The notes: generated by a model not told the origin, from the letters alone. A DNA stretch of 64,000 bases from Aquipuribacter hungaricus (GCF_042663885.1 NZ_JBHSXV010000001.1), one strand, 5' to 3'. Positions 50,771 to 60,535 are shown, counted from the stretch's first letter. Program-made: numbers and translations.

Positions 50771-52075
50771 TTGCGCGTGCGGTGTCGGTACCCGGACAGC
50801 TCTAGCAGGCGGTCTCCCTTGACGTTCTCCCCCCTCGCCCCCGTCGTGCGCGCCGTCGCGCGCCCCAGCCGGCTCGTCGCCGCCGCCCAGGCCGCGGTGC
50901 TCACCCTCCTCGTCGCCGGTGCCGCCGGCTGGACGGTGTTCGACCGGACCGTGACCCTCGAGGTCGACGGCCGGGCCCAGCAGGTCCGCATCCTCGGCAG
51001 CGAGGTCTCCGACGTCCTCGCCGCCGCCCAGCTCGACGTCGGCGGCCGCGACCTCGTGTCGCCCGCCCCGGGCGAGACCGTCGCCGACGGCGACACCGTC
51101 GTCGTCCGCTACGCACGCAAGCTCACCGTCGCCGACCCCGCCGGCGTCGAGACGGTCTACTGGACCACCGAGCTCACCGTCGACGAGGCGCTGTCCGCCG
51201 CCGGGCTGCGCACCGACGACGCCTGGCTGTCGTCCTCGCGCTCCGCGCGCATCGACCGCGACGGCCGCTCCGTCGTCCTCAGCATGCCCAAGGCCGTGAC
51301 CCTCGTCGCCGACGGCCAGACCCGGGCCGTGACCACCCCGGCCCCGACCGTCCGCGACCTGCTCGCCGAGCTGTCGGTCGAGCTCGACGCCGACGACCGG
51401 CTCAGCACCTCCGCCGACGAGGTCCTCGCCGCCGGGCAGACCGTGACCGTCCAGCGCGTCTCCGTCGCCGACGTCGTCGAGGCCGTCGCCGTGCCGAACA
51501 CCGCGACCACCGTCGAGGACCCCGAGATGTTCGTCGGCGACGACGAGGTCCGCGAGCCCGGTGCCCCCGGCGAGCAGTCCGTGACCTTCAGCGTCGTCAC
51601 CGTCGACGGGGTCGAGGAGTCGCGCACCGAGACCGCCCGCACCACCGTCCGCGAGCCCGTCACGCGGGTCGTCGCGGAGGGCACCAAGGAGCGGCCGAAG
51701 CCGCCGCCGCCCGCACCCCGCCCGGCGGCCCCGGCCCCCGCGGCACCGGCCGCGCCCTCAGGCGGCTCCGCCCCGTCCGGCGGCTCGTCGTCCGGCGGGT
51801 CCTCCTCGCCGGCCCCGTCGGTCTCCGGCGACGTCGACTCCCTCAACTGGGCGGCGCTGGCCGCCTGCGAGTCCGGCGGGAACCCGACCATCGTGTCGAG
51901 CAACGGCCGGTACCACGGGCTGTACCAGTTCAGCACCAGCACCTGGCAGTCCGTCGGCGGCTCCGGCAACGCCAGCCAGGCGCCCGCCTCGGAGCAGACG
52001 GCGCGCGCCAAGGCGCTCTACGCCCGCAGCGGTGCCGGCCAGTGGCCGCACTGCGGCCCGCGGCTGTTCGGCTGA
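50771..52075 (+). CDS. rpfB: Resuscitation-promoting factor (RpfB-like)
   Basis: A 434-residue exported muralytic enzyme. Signal-anchor about residues 34-55 (LVAAAQAAVLTLLVAGAAG); three DUF348 repeats (about 57-220); a G5 domain (about 230-312: VTFSVVTVDGVEESRTETARTTVREPV); a Pro/Ser/Gly linker; and the Rpf domain 354-434 with catalytic-type Glu367 (ALAACESGGNP) and Cys366/Cys428 for a disulfide. It cuts peptidoglycan to wake dormant cells. TTG start with AGGA upstream. Followed by rsmA, as in mycobacteria and streptomycetes. Confidence 0.95.
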   Translation: MRVRCRYPDSSSRRSPLTFSPLAPVVRAVARPSRLVAAAQAAVLTLLVAGAAGWTVFDRTVTLEVDGRAQQVRILGSEVSDVLAAAQLDVGGRDLVSPAPGETVADGDTVVVRYARKLTVADPAGVETVYWTTELTVDEALSAAGLRTDDAWLSSSRSARIDRDGRSVVLSMPKAVTLVADGQTRAVTTPAPTVRDLLAELSVELDADDRLSTSADEVLAAGQTVTVQRVSVADVVEAVAVPNTATTVEDPEMFVGDDEVREPGAPGEQSVTFSVVTVDGVEESRTETARTTVREPVTRVVAEGTKERPKPPPPAPRPAAPAPAAPAAPSGGSAPSGGSSSGGSSSPAPSVSGDVDSLNWAALAACESGGNPTIVSSNGRYHGLYQFSTSTWQSVGGSGNASQAPASEQTARAKALYARSGAGQWPHCGPRLFG

Positions 52076-52127
52076 GGCCGGGCAGCTGACCCTCCCCGCG
52101 TCCGACGGCAGCGGCCCCGACCCCCTC

Positions 52128-52982
52128 GTGGGGCTCGGGGCCGCTGCCGTGCGCGCGCTCGCGACCCGGCACGGCGTGGCCCCCACCAAGAGCAAGGGCC
52201 AGAACTTCGTCACCGACGTCGGCACGGTGTCGCGCATCGTCCGGCTGGCGGGCGTGCAGCCGGGCGAGGTCGTGCTCGAGGTCGGCCCCGGGCTGGGGTC
52301 GCTCACCCTGCCGCTGCTGTCCGCCGGCGCCCAGGTCGTCGCCGTCGAGCTCGACGAGCGGCTCGCCGACGCGCTGCCCGGGACGGTGGCCGAGCACCTG
52401 CCCGCGGCGTCGGACCGGCTGCACCTGGTCCGCGGCGACGCCACCGGCATCGCCGGGCTCGACCTGCCGCTGGAGCCGACGGCCTTCGTCGCGAACCTGC
52501 CGTACAACGTCGCCGTGCCGCTGCTGCTGTCGGTGCTGCGCGACGTGCCCTCCGTCCGCCGGGGCGTCGTCATGGTGCAGTCGGAGGTGGCCGACCGGCT
52601 GTGCGCGCCGCCCGGCAGCCGCGTCTACGGCGTGCCGTCGGTCAAGCTCGCCTGGTACGCCGCCGCGCGCCGCGTGGGGTCGGTGGCGCCGACGGTGTTC
52701 TGGCCCGTGCCCCGCGTCGACTCCGGCCTCGTCGGCTTCGAGCGCCGCGAGCCGCCGGTCACCGAGGCCTCCCGCGAGGACGTCTTCGCCACCGTCGACG
52801 CCGCCTTCTCCCAGCGGCGCAAGACGCTGCGGCAGTCCCTCGCGGTCCGGGCCGGGTCGGCCGCCGCTGCGCAGGCCGCCTGCGAGGAGGCCGGCATCGA
52901 CCCGACGGCGAGGGCCGAACGGCTGGGTGTGGCGGACTTCGCCGCGGTGGCGCAGGCGCTGGGGCGCGCGGTCAGGACCTAG
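52128..52982 (+). CDS. rsmA: 16S rRNA dimethyladenosine transferase
   Basis: A 284-residue methyltransferase that dimethylates A1518/A1519 of 16S rRNA. KSKGQNFVTD, VVLEVGPGLGSLTLPLL (SAM loop), VVAVELDERLA, and FVANLPYNVAVPLL (NLPY target-base loop) are all present; the end contains AAFSQRRKTLRQSL. The start is uncertain: GTG at 52128 gives normal family length, while GTG at 52032 would overlap rpfB. Confidence 0.93.
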   Translation: MGLGAAAVRALATRHGVAPTKSKGQNFVTDVGTVSRIVRLAGVQPGEVVLEVGPGLGSLTLPLLSAGAQVVAVELDERLADALPGTVAEHLPAASDRLHLVRGDATGIAGLDLPLEPTAFVANLPYNVAVPLLLSVLRDVPSVRRGVVMVQSEVADRLCAPPGSRVYGVPSVKLAWYAAARRVGSVAPTVFWPVPRVDSGLVGFERREPPVTEASREDVFATVDAAFSQRRKTLRQSLAVRAGSAAAAQAACEEAGIDPTARAERLGVADFAAVAQALGRAVRT

Positions 52983-53000
52983 GCCCTAGCCTCGGAGGCC

Positions 53001-53951
53001 ATGGGTTCTCGATCCTCGGTCACCGTGCGGGCACCCGCCAAGATCAACCTGCAGCTGTCGGTCGGTGCCCCGGCCGAGGACGGCTACCACGACCTGGCCA
53101 CGGTCTTCCAGGCCGTCGACCTCTACGACGAGGTCACCGCCACCCCCGCCCCGGGCGGGCAGTTCACCGTCGAGGTCACCGGCACCGACGCCGCGCGGGT
53201 CCCCGACGACGGCAGCAACCTCGCGGTCCGCGCCGCCCGCGCCCTGCTCCACGCCGTCGGCCCGGAGACCGCGCCCCGGCTCGGGGTCCACCTGCACGTG
53301 CGCAAGCGCATCCCCGTCGCCGGCGGCATGGCCGGCGGGTCCGCCGACGCCGCCGCGGCGCTCCTGGCCTGCGACACCCTGTGGGGGCTGGACCTGGACC
53401 GGGCCCAGCTGTCCGAGGTCGCCTCGCGGATCGGCAGCGACGTGCCGTTCTCGCTGCTCGGCGGCACGGCGGTCGGCATGGGCCGGGGCGAGCGCCTCAC
53501 CCCGGCGCTGAGCCGGACCGGCTGGCACTGGGTGCTCCTGGTCGCCGACGGCGAGCTGTCCACGCCCGCGGTGTACGGCGAGCTCGACCGGCTGCGCGCC
53601 GGTCGAGTGCTCGTGGAGCCGCGGGTGTCCGAGCCCCTCATGCAGGCGCTGCGCTCCGGCGAGGCGTCCCGGCTCGGCCGGACCCTGCACAACGACCTGC
53701 AGCCGGCCGCGGTGTCGCTGCGCCCGGAGCTGGACATGCTGCTGGAGCACGTGGAGGCGGTGAGCCCGGCCGGGGTGCTCGTCTCCGGCTCCGGGCCCAC
53801 CGTGGCGGTGCTCGCCGAGGACGAGCCGCACGCCGGCGAGCTCGCCGTGGCCCTGGCCGACGCTCCGGGCGTGAGCCGGGTGCTGCGCGCGTCCGGACCC
53901 GTGCCAGGCTGCAGGGTCGTCGACCCCGGGGTCCGCAGCGTCGGTCGCTGA
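53001..53951 (+). CDS. ispE: 4-diphosphocytidyl-2-C-methyl-D-erythritol kinase
   Basis: A 316-residue GHMP kinase: VRAPAKINLQLSVGAPAEDGYHDLATVFQAV at the N-terminus, the ATP loop PVAGGMAGGSADAAAALLA at about residues 109-127, and VLVSGSGPTVAVLAED near the C-terminus. It phosphorylates the MEP-pathway intermediate on the way to isoprenoids. The ATG is preceded by TAGCCT. In line with rsmA (gap 18 bases), so probably one transcript. Confidence 0.96.
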   Translation: MGSRSSVTVRAPAKINLQLSVGAPAEDGYHDLATVFQAVDLYDEVTATPAPGGQFTVEVTGTDAARVPDDGSNLAVRAARALLHAVGPETAPRLGVHLHVRKRIPVAGGMAGGSADAAAALLACDTLWGLDLDRAQLSEVASRIGSDVPFSLLGGTAVGMGRGERLTPALSRTGWHWVLLVADGELSTPAVYGELDRLRAGRVLVEPRVSEPLMQALRSGEASRLGRTLHNDLQPAAVSLRPELDMLLEHVEAVSPAGVLVSGSGPTVAVLAEDEPHAGELAVALADAPGVSRVLRASGPVPGCRVVDPGVRSVGR

Positions 53952-53986
53952 CCCGGGCCCCCCACCAGTCCGGAGCCGTCTGCACC

Positions 53987-55846
53987 GTGCCCAACCTCGT
54001 CAACGTCACCGGCGCCCACGTCGCGCTGCCCGACCGTGTCCTGCTCGACGACGTCTCGCTCGGCGTGGACGACGGCGACATGGTCGGCGTCGTCGGCCGC
54101 AACGGCGACGGCAAGTCCACCCTGCTCCGCGTCCTCGCCGGGACCGGGGACCTGCACGCCGGCCGGGTGGCCGTCCGCGGCGGCGTCCGCGTCGGCATGC
54201 TCGACCAGCGCGACCGGCCCACCGGCTCCACCGTCGCGGAGGTCGTCCTCGGCGACCGCGCGGCCGAGGCCCACACCTGGGCCGGCGACCCCAAGGTCCG
54301 CGACGTCGTCGGCGGGCTGCTCGGCGGGCCCGAGGCCGCGGGGGTGGGCGGCATGGACGCCCGCACCGACGAGCTGTCCGGCGGCCAGCTGCGCCGGGTC
54401 GCGCTCGCGGCGGTCCTCGTCGAGGACCCCGACGTGCTGCTGCTCGACGAGCCCACGAACCACCTCGACGTCGACGGGGTCGACTGGCTGGCCCGGCACC
54501 TGCGGGCGCGCGGGGCGACCGGGCGCGGCGCGCTCGTCGTCGTCACCCACGACCGGTGGTTCCTCGACGCGGTGTGCACGACCACGTGGGAGGTCCACGA
54601 CGCCGTCGTCGACGCCTACGAGGGCGGGTACGCCGCGTGGGTGCTGGCACGGGTGGAGCGCGAGCGCGTCTCGCAGGTCACCGAGGAGCGCCGGCGCAAC
54701 CTGGCCCGCAAGGAGCTGGCCTGGTTGCGGCGGGGCGCCCCCGCCCGGACGTCCAAGCCCAAGTTCCGCATCGACGCCGCCACCGAGCTCATCGCCGACG
54801 AGCCGCCGCCCCGTGACACCGTCGCGCTGCAGAAGCTCGCCGCGGTCCGGCTCGGCAAGGACGTCGTCGATGTCGAGGACGTCCGGGTCGAGCACCCCCG
54901 CGGCGGCGACGTCCCCCTGCTCCACGACGTCACGTGGCGCCTGGCCCCCGGCGAGCGGGTCGGCGTGGTCGGCGCCAACGGCGCGGGCAAGACGACCCTG
55001 ATGCGCCTCCTCACCGGCGACCGGCAGCCCGACGCCGGCCGGGTGAAGCGGGGGACCACGGTCCGCCTGGCGATCCTCACCCAGGACCTCGCCGAGCTGC
55101 ACGAGGTCGAGCACCTGCGGGCGGTCGAGGCGGTCGAGCACGTGGCCCGCACGGTCGTCGTCGCCGGCAAGGAGATGACCGCCTCGCAGCTGGTCGAGCA
55201 GCTCGGCTTCCCGCAGCAGCGGCAGTGGACGCTGGTGAAGGACCTGTCCGGCGGCGAGCGGCGGCGCCTGCAGCTGCTGCGGCTGCTGCTGTCCCAGCCG
55301 AACCTGCTCCTGCTCGACGAGCCGACGAACGACCTGGACACCGACTCCCTCGCCGCCATGGAGGACGTGCTCGACTCCTACGCCGGCACGCTGGTCGTCG
55401 TCAGCCACGACCGGTACCTGCTCGAGCGGCTCTGCGACACCCACGTCGGCCTGGTCGGCGACGGCACGGTCCGCGGCCTGCCGCGCGGCGTCGACGAGTA
55501 CCTCGAGCGGCGCGCGGCCCTGCACGCCTCGGGTCACGCCGGGCTGCCCGGCGCCGGCGCCACCGGTGGGTCGGGTGCCGGCACGTCCGGCGGCTCCGCG
55601 GCCGGGGCGGGCGCCCCGGTCGACGCGGCGACCGCCCGGGCCGCACGCAAGGAGCTCACCCGGCTCGAGCGCCGGCTGGCCCGCCTCGACGAGCAGGAGC
55701 GCGGCCTGCACGCCGAGCTGGCCGAGGCCGCCACCGACCCGGACGCGGTGCTCGCGCTGGACACCCGGCTGCGCGCCGTCGTGCAGGAGAAGGATCAGGT
55801 CGAGGCGGACTGGATGGCGCTCGCCGAGAGCGTCGAGGGGGGCTGA
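53987..55846 (+). CDS. ABC-F family ATPase
   Basis: A 619-residue protein with two ABC domains and no membrane segment. Walker A GRNGDGKSTLL and GANGAGKTTLM; signatures ELSGGQLRRVALA and DLSGGERRRLQLL; Walker B VLLLDEPTNHLD and LLLLDEPTNDLD; a P-site-tRNA-interaction linker between them. A C-terminal coiled-coil (ELTRLERRLARLDEQERGL) is of the ABC-F type. These ATPases act on the ribosome. A GTG start. The 3' end overlaps the convergent 1057-residue gene by 52 bases. Confidence 0.93.
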   Translation: MPNLVNVTGAHVALPDRVLLDDVSLGVDDGDMVGVVGRNGDGKSTLLRVLAGTGDLHAGRVAVRGGVRVGMLDQRDRPTGSTVAEVVLGDRAAEAHTWAGDPKVRDVVGGLLGGPEAAGVGGMDARTDELSGGQLRRVALAAVLVEDPDVLLLDEPTNHLDVDGVDWLARHLRARGATGRGALVVVTHDRWFLDAVCTTTWEVHDAVVDAYEGGYAAWVLARVERERVSQVTEERRRNLARKELAWLRRGAPARTSKPKFRIDAATELIADEPPPRDTVALQKLAAVRLGKDVVDVEDVRVEHPRGGDVPLLHDVTWRLAPGERVGVVGANGAGKTTLMRLLTGDRQPDAGRVKRGTTVRLAILTQDLAELHEVEHLRAVEAVEHVARTVVVAGKEMTASQLVEQLGFPQQRQWTLVKDLSGGERRRLQLLRLLLSQPNLLLLDEPTNDLDTDSLAAMEDVLDSYAGTLVVVSHDRYLLERLCDTHVGLVGDGTVRGLPRGVDEYLERRAALHASGHAGLPGAGATGGSGAGTSGGSAAGAGAPVDAATARAARKELTRLERRLARLDEQERGLHAELAEAATDPDAVLALDTRLRAVVQEKDQVEADWMALAESVEGG

Positions 55847-58800
55847 GCGGGGGCAGGCCCGGGCGGGCGCCACGGCCGGCGCCCGGCCACCAGCAGCAGG
55901 AGGGCCGCGGTCCACGCGGCCCCGCCCGCCAGGAGGCCCGCCGTCGGCAGCACCTCCGGCACACCCAGGTGCACGGTGATGCCGAGGATGCGCGACAGCC
56001 CGCCGGGCACCACCTGCAGTCCGTCGTTGACCGTGGTGAGCAGCCGCTCCTGGCCGAGGGCCAGCGCGGTCCCGCCGAGCCCGACCAGCGCCGAGCCCGC
56101 CGCCGCGAGCGCCACCGCGGCGCGCGCCGCCCGTGACGCCGCCGCCCCGGTGAGGACGGGCGCGAGGAGGACGCAGGCGAGCGCGACGGTGGCCGCCACG
56201 ACGTACGCGCCGCGGGCCACCGGGTCCAGCCAGAACCCGGCCCACGCCCCCACCGGCCCGCGCAGCGCGGTGGCGCCCAGCAGGGGCAGCACCCCGACCA
56301 GCTGCGGCCCGGCGAGGACGGCGACCCACAGCAGCGCCCGGGCGGGCCGGCCGGCCCGGCGGTCGGAGACGGTCCCGGCCACGGTGCCGCCGAGGACGGC
56401 GGCCACCCCGGTGAGGACCGCGACGGCGACGTAGGCCCCGGCCAGCGGCAGCGGGCCGGTGCCGCCCGCCCCGAACGCCGCGTGGGCGCCGACCACGACG
56501 ACCGCGGGCACGACGACGGCGGCGGCGCGGTCGCCCCGGCGGGCCGAGGCGACGGTGCACCCGTCCAGCCGCCACGGCAGCAGGACGGCCCGGCGCAGCA
56601 GCGGCGACGCGGCCAGCGCGAGCGCGGCGAGCAGGAGCAGCCCCCGCGCCGTCCAGGTCGCGGCGGGCTGGGCGTCGAGGCGCTCCAGGCCGGTGGTGGC
56701 CGCGGCGAGTTCGTAGGGCGGCAGGTCGAGGTCGCCCTCCCAGCGCGCCCGGTGCTCCCGCGCGAGGACCCGGTAGCGGTCGGCGGCGGCAAGGTGCGCC
56801 TCGCGGGCCGCCGGGTCCCCGGTGTCGAGCCACTCGTGGCCGCGGAGCATGGCCTCGCGGTAGGCGCCGAGGGTGACGAAGAGGTCGTGCTCCCACGCGA
56901 GCGACGCCTCCAGCCGCTCGCGCAGCACGGGGTCGCGGTAGCCGGCCGGGTCGGTGGAGCGGACGAGGGCCTGCATCTGCTCGACCGTCTCGACGGCGCG
57001 TTCCCCGCCCTCGACGGCCTCGTCGACCCGCCCGCGAGAGGCGCCGTACACCGCGGACCACGTGGCGGTGTCGCCGCCGACGAGGTCCCACTTGAACACC
57101 CACATCATCGGCGGGGGCTCCAGCCCGAACGCCCGGACCTCCTGCTCGGCGTACGGGCCGACGTAGAACCCGTCGAGCACGGCCTGCCGCGACAGCGCCT
57201 GCAGCCGTGACAGCGCCGCGACCGTCCCCGGGTCCTCGCTGAAGGTGCGGCGCAGCCAGGTGCGCTCCATCTCCTCCAGGTCGGCGTCGGGGTCCCAGGC
57301 CAGCCGGGCCGAGGTCCAGACCTGCAGGTCCCACTGCTGCCAGAAGCCGGTGCGCAGGTACAGCGACATCGGCCCCGCCCGCTGGGGGCCGCCGGACTGC
57401 GTCCACACCCAGACCCCGTCCACGAGGGGGTTGGCCTCCCGCAGCCGGCGCAGCGCGGCGGCGTGGTCGGCGGTGGTGTCGTCCGGGACCGCGCCGGAGG
57501 CCTCGAACTCCCGCCGGGCCTGGACCTCCACCAGGCGCTGCTGCGGGCCCTCGAGCAGGGTCGGGTTGAGGGGCAGCCAGGAGTCGAAGTCCCCGGCGAC
57601 GAACTTGGTCGACACGACGAGGTTGTCCAGCCCCTGCCCGGGACCCAGGTCGCCCAGCACCTGCTCGTAGGTCTCCGGGGAGGTGTGCAGGTCGCCGACG
57701 CCGCCCACGCCGACCGACCACGACCGCAGGTAGACGTCGGCGTCGTGCGCGGCCGCGGCGGCGGAGAAGGCGCGCACCATGAGCCCGACCTGGTCGGCCT
57801 CGGTGACCTCGAGCTCGGAGTAGTAGTCCCAGCCGTCGAGGTTGTAGACCGCGCCGGCCTCGCCGACCCGCAGCATGATCCCGTCGACGAACGGCAGGGC
57901 CGTGAGCAGCTCGTCGGCGCCCTCGCGGTACACCTCCCACAGCTGCGGCGAGGAGGTGTCGAGCCCGCCCGGCTGCCGCTCGAGGTACGCCTGCAGCGGG
58001 GTGGTGAGGGCCACCATGTCGGTGACCACGACGACGTCCATGCCCATGGTGTCCGCGTAGGCCCACATGGCACCGACCTGCTCCTGCATGGCCCGGGCCC
58101 GCCCCCGGTAGGGGCTGCCGGCCGGGTACACCTGCTCGCCGTCCCCGACGCCGTCGAAGGTCACGTACTCCAGGAACCCTGGCACGACGACGCCGTCGTA
58201 GCCGTAGGCCACCATCCGGTCGACGTAGGCGCGCCACTGCTCGTCCACCTCCGCCAGGGCGGCGGCGTCCAGCCAGGGCTGTTCGGCGAGCACGACGTCG
58301 GCCAGCGCCCCGGTGGCGTGGACGTAGTCGTCCTGCGCGGCGTACGCGTCGGGGTCCGGCCGCATGCCCACCGCGCCGGTGTCGACGAACCGGCGGTCCA
58401 GGACGGGGGCCACGTCGACCGGGCCGGGCCGGACGTCGCGCCACGACTCGCCGGAGTCCACCCGGTCCGAGAGCTGGAACAGCCCGGCGGCAAGCCCCTC
58501 CCGCGTCGCGGCCCCCAGCCGGACGGTGCCGCCGTCGCGGGCCAGCGCGTAGGCGTCCTCGGCCGCCGGCAGGGCCCGGCCGGTCGCCACGGGCTCCCCG
58601 GTGCGCGCGACGAGCACGTCGGCCGGGCCGCCCGTGGGCGCGTCGCCGCCTGGGTCGCTGGTCGGGTCGCTGCCGGTGGCGGGACCGGTGCTGACCACGG
58701 CGCCGGCCCCCTCCAGGGAGGCGGTGAGCTGCTGGACGGCGAGGTCGAGCAGGGGGTCCCCGACCGGCGGCACGTCGAGCCGGACGGCGTCCGTGCCGAG

Positions 58801-58968
58801 GTCGGCGACGACCGGGCCCTCGGCCACCCGGGCCACCCCGACCAGCGGCTCCTTGTCGGCGAAGGAGACCGCGAGGTAGGCGTCCAGGGCGGGCACCGCC
58901 GCGGCGCCGAGCAGCGCCGCCACCGCCACGAGCAGCGCTGCTGGACGTGCCCGACCCCCCGACCGCAC
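55795..58968 (-). CDS. Large glycosidase-like membrane protein, unassigned family
   Basis: A 1057-residue protein (GTG at 58968; another GTG at 59013 gives 1072). An N-terminal helix ALLVAVAALLGAAAVPALDAYLAV anchors or exports it. Residues about 55-170 look like the small alpha/beta domain that precedes the barrel in GH20/GH67/GH84/GH115 enzymes (AYALARDGGTVRLGAATREGLAAGLFQL). A barrel-like region follows (RRFVDTGAVGMRPD; YGYDGVVVPGFLEYVTFD; MDVVVVTDMVALTTP; GIMLRVGEAG; VWVWTQSGGP). The last 250 residues hold seven or eight helices. I found no direct match in memory; the enzymatic role is inferred from fold hints. Confidence 0.6.
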   Translation of the reverse strand: MRSGGRARPAALLVAVAALLGAAAVPALDAYLAVSFADKEPLVGVARVAEGPVVADLGTDAVRLDVPPVGDPLLDLAVQQLTASLEGAGAVVSTGPATGSDPTSDPGGDAPTGGPADVLVARTGEPVATGRALPAAEDAYALARDGGTVRLGAATREGLAAGLFQLSDRVDSGESWRDVRPGPVDVAPVLDRRFVDTGAVGMRPDPDAYAAQDDYVHATGALADVVLAEQPWLDAAALAEVDEQWRAYVDRMVAYGYDGVVVPGFLEYVTFDGVGDGEQVYPAGSPYRGRARAMQEQVGAMWAYADTMGMDVVVVTDMVALTTPLQAYLERQPGGLDTSSPQLWEVYREGADELLTALPFVDGIMLRVGEAGAVYNLDGWDYYSELEVTEADQVGLMVRAFSAAAAAHDADVYLRSWSVGVGGVGDLHTSPETYEQVLGDLGPGQGLDNLVVSTKFVAGDFDSWLPLNPTLLEGPQQRLVEVQARREFEASGAVPDDTTADHAAALRRLREANPLVDGVWVWTQSGGPQRAGPMSLYLRTGFWQQWDLQVWTSARLAWDPDADLEEMERTWLRRTFSEDPGTVAALSRLQALSRQAVLDGFYVGPYAEQEVRAFGLEPPPMMWVFKWDLVGGDTATWSAVYGASRGRVDEAVEGGERAVETVEQMQALVRSTDPAGYRDPVLRERLEASLAWEHDLFVTLGAYREAMLRGHEWLDTGDPAAREAHLAAADRYRVLAREHRARWEGDLDLPPYELAAATTGLERLDAQPAATWTARGLLLLAALALAASPLLRRAVLLPWRLDGCTVASARRGDRAAAVVVPAVVVVGAHAAFGAGGTGPLPLAGAYVAVAVLTGVAAVLGGTVAGTVSDRRAGRPARALLWVAVLAGPQLVGVLPLLGATALRGPVGAWAGFWLDPVARGAYVVAATVALACVLLAPVLTGAAASRAARAAVALAAAGSALVGLGGTALALGQERLLTTVNDGLQVVPGGLSRILGITVHLGVPEVLPTAGLLAGGAAWTAALLLLVAGRRPWRPPGPAPAQPPSTLSASAIQSAST

Positions 58969-59098
58969 CCCGGCATCCTCACCCCCCGCGACCGTGCGCG
59001 TCCACCGGCTCACCCGGTCGGGGACACCGGTCGCAGCCTGTGGACGAGGCCGTCCCGGGGAGGCGTCCCTGGTCTGTCGCGGGGCGGGCGGCCCGGGC

Positions 59099-59707
59099 TC
59101 AGCCGGGCAGCTCGAACGGGCGGACCAGGGCGCGCAGCAGGTCGGCGAGCCGGTCGCGGTCCCGGCGCGAGAGCCCGTCGAGGAACGACGCCTCGCGCTC
59201 GAGCAGGGACGCCATGGCGGCGTCGACCTGCGCGAGGCCGGCGGGGGTGAGCTCGACGACGACGAGGCGCCGGTCGCCCGGGTCCGCCTGCCGGGTGACG
59301 AGCCCGCGGGCGGCCAGCCGGTCGATCCGGGTGGTCATGGTGCCGCTGGTGACCAGCGTCTGCGGGAGCAGCTGGGAGGGGGTGAGCCGGTGCGGCGGCC
59401 CGCTGCGGCGCAGGGCGGCCAGCACGTCGAACTCCCAGCGCTCCAGGCCGTGGGCGCCGAACGTCGAGGCGCGGGCACGGTCGAGGTGGTGGGCCAGCCG
59501 GGACACGCGCGACAGCACCTCCAGCGGGGCGACGTCGAGGTCCGGCCGGACCCGGGCCCAGGCCGCGGTGATCCGGTCGACCTCGTCGCGCCCGTCCGTG
59601 CCCGCCCCGGGGGCCGCGCCCGTCCCGGCAGCACCAGCAGCACCAGCAGGACCGGCAGACCCGGCAGCCCCCGCGGCGACCGGCCCCTCGCCCCCGGTCG
59701 ACGCCAT
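59099..59707 (-). CDS. MarR-family transcriptional regulator
   Basis: A 202-residue protein. The N-terminal 40 residues are a disordered Gly/Ala stretch. The winged helix spans about residues 75-160: LERWEFDVLAALRRSGPPHRLTPSQLL, VTSGTMTTRIDRLAARGLVTRQADPGDRRLVVVELT. ATG at 59707, eleven bases from the stop of the upstream TetR gene, same strand, so likely one unit. Ligand and targets unknown. Confidence 0.9.
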   Translation of the reverse strand: MASTGGEGPVAAGAAGSAGPAGAAGAAGTGAAPGAGTDGRDEVDRITAAWARVRPDLDVAPLEVLSRVSRLAHHLDRARASTFGAHGLERWEFDVLAALRRSGPPHRLTPSQLLPQTLVTSGTMTTRIDRLAARGLVTRQADPGDRRLVVVELTPAGLAQVDAAMASLLEREASFLDGLSRRDRDRLADLLRALVRPFELPG

Positions 59708-59717
59708 GGCCGACAAC

Positions 59718-60443
59718 CTAGCGGCGCGCCGCCGGGGTGAGCCGGGGCTTGGCCTCCAGGCCGCGCAGCCCGTTCCACGCGAGGTTGACCAGGTGGGCGG
59801 CGACCTCGGCCTTCTTGGGGCGCCGGGCGTCCAGCCACCACTGCCCGGTCATCGCCACCATGCCGACGAGCATCTGCGCGTACATCGGGGCCGCCTTGCG
59901 GTCGAAGCCCCGCTCGGCGAAGGCGTCGACGAGGACGTGCTCGACCTGGGTCGCCGTGTCGCCGAGCAGGCTGGAGAAGGTGCCGGTGGACTGGGCGACG
60001 GGGGAGTCGCGCACGAGGATGCGGAAACCGTCGGTGCTCGCCTCGACGTAGTCGAGCAGGCCCAGCGCGGCCCCCTCCAGCAGCACCCGCGGGTGCGCCT
60101 CGGCGGTGAGCTCGCGGTTGACCATGGCGAGCAGCTGCTGCACCTCGCGGTCGACGACCACGGCGTACAGGCCCTCCTTGCCGCCGAAGTGCTCGTACAC
60201 GACGGGCTTGGAGACCTTGGCCGCGGCCGCGATCTCCTCCACGCTCGTGCCCTCGAAACCCTTCTCGGCGAACAGGCGGCGGCCGACGTCCAGCAGCTGC
60301 TCCCGGCGCTGGCTGCCGGTCATCCGCGAGCGCCGGGACACCCGTGCCCGGCCCGGACCGCCGTCGGCGGAGATGACGAGCCTCGCGGGGTCGGCCGGCC
60401 CGGCCGCCTGATCGGCGTCGGGGGCCTCGCGCGCGTCGGTCAC
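59718..60443 (-). CDS. TetR-family transcriptional regulator
   Basis: A 241-residue regulator. The DNA-binding part is REQLLDVGRRLFAEKGFEGTSVEEIAAAAKVSKPVVYEHFGGKEGLYAVVVD at about residues 47-98; the C-terminal helical domain has GFRILVRDSPVAQSTGTF and WWLDARRPKKAEVAAHLVNLAWNGL. The 45-residue N-terminal extension is unusual and disordered. GTG start. Placed directly before the MarR gene. Confidence 0.93.
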   Translation of the reverse strand: MTDAREAPDADQAAGPADPARLVISADGGPGRARVSRRSRMTGSQRREQLLDVGRRLFAEKGFEGTSVEEIAAAAKVSKPVVYEHFGGKEGLYAVVVDREVQQLLAMVNRELTAEAHPRVLLEGAALGLLDYVEASTDGFRILVRDSPVAQSTGTFSSLLGDTATQVEHVLVDAFAERGFDRKAAPMYAQMLVGMVAMTGQWWLDARRPKKAEVAAHLVNLAWNGLRGLEAKPRLTPAARR

Positions 60444-60535
60444 GGCCCCAGTGTGCCGGTCGGCGGCCGGCGGCCCGTCACGGGCAGACTGTGGGCCGCC
60501 GGCGGCAGCGCCGGTCCCCGTGCCCCGCGGCGCGG

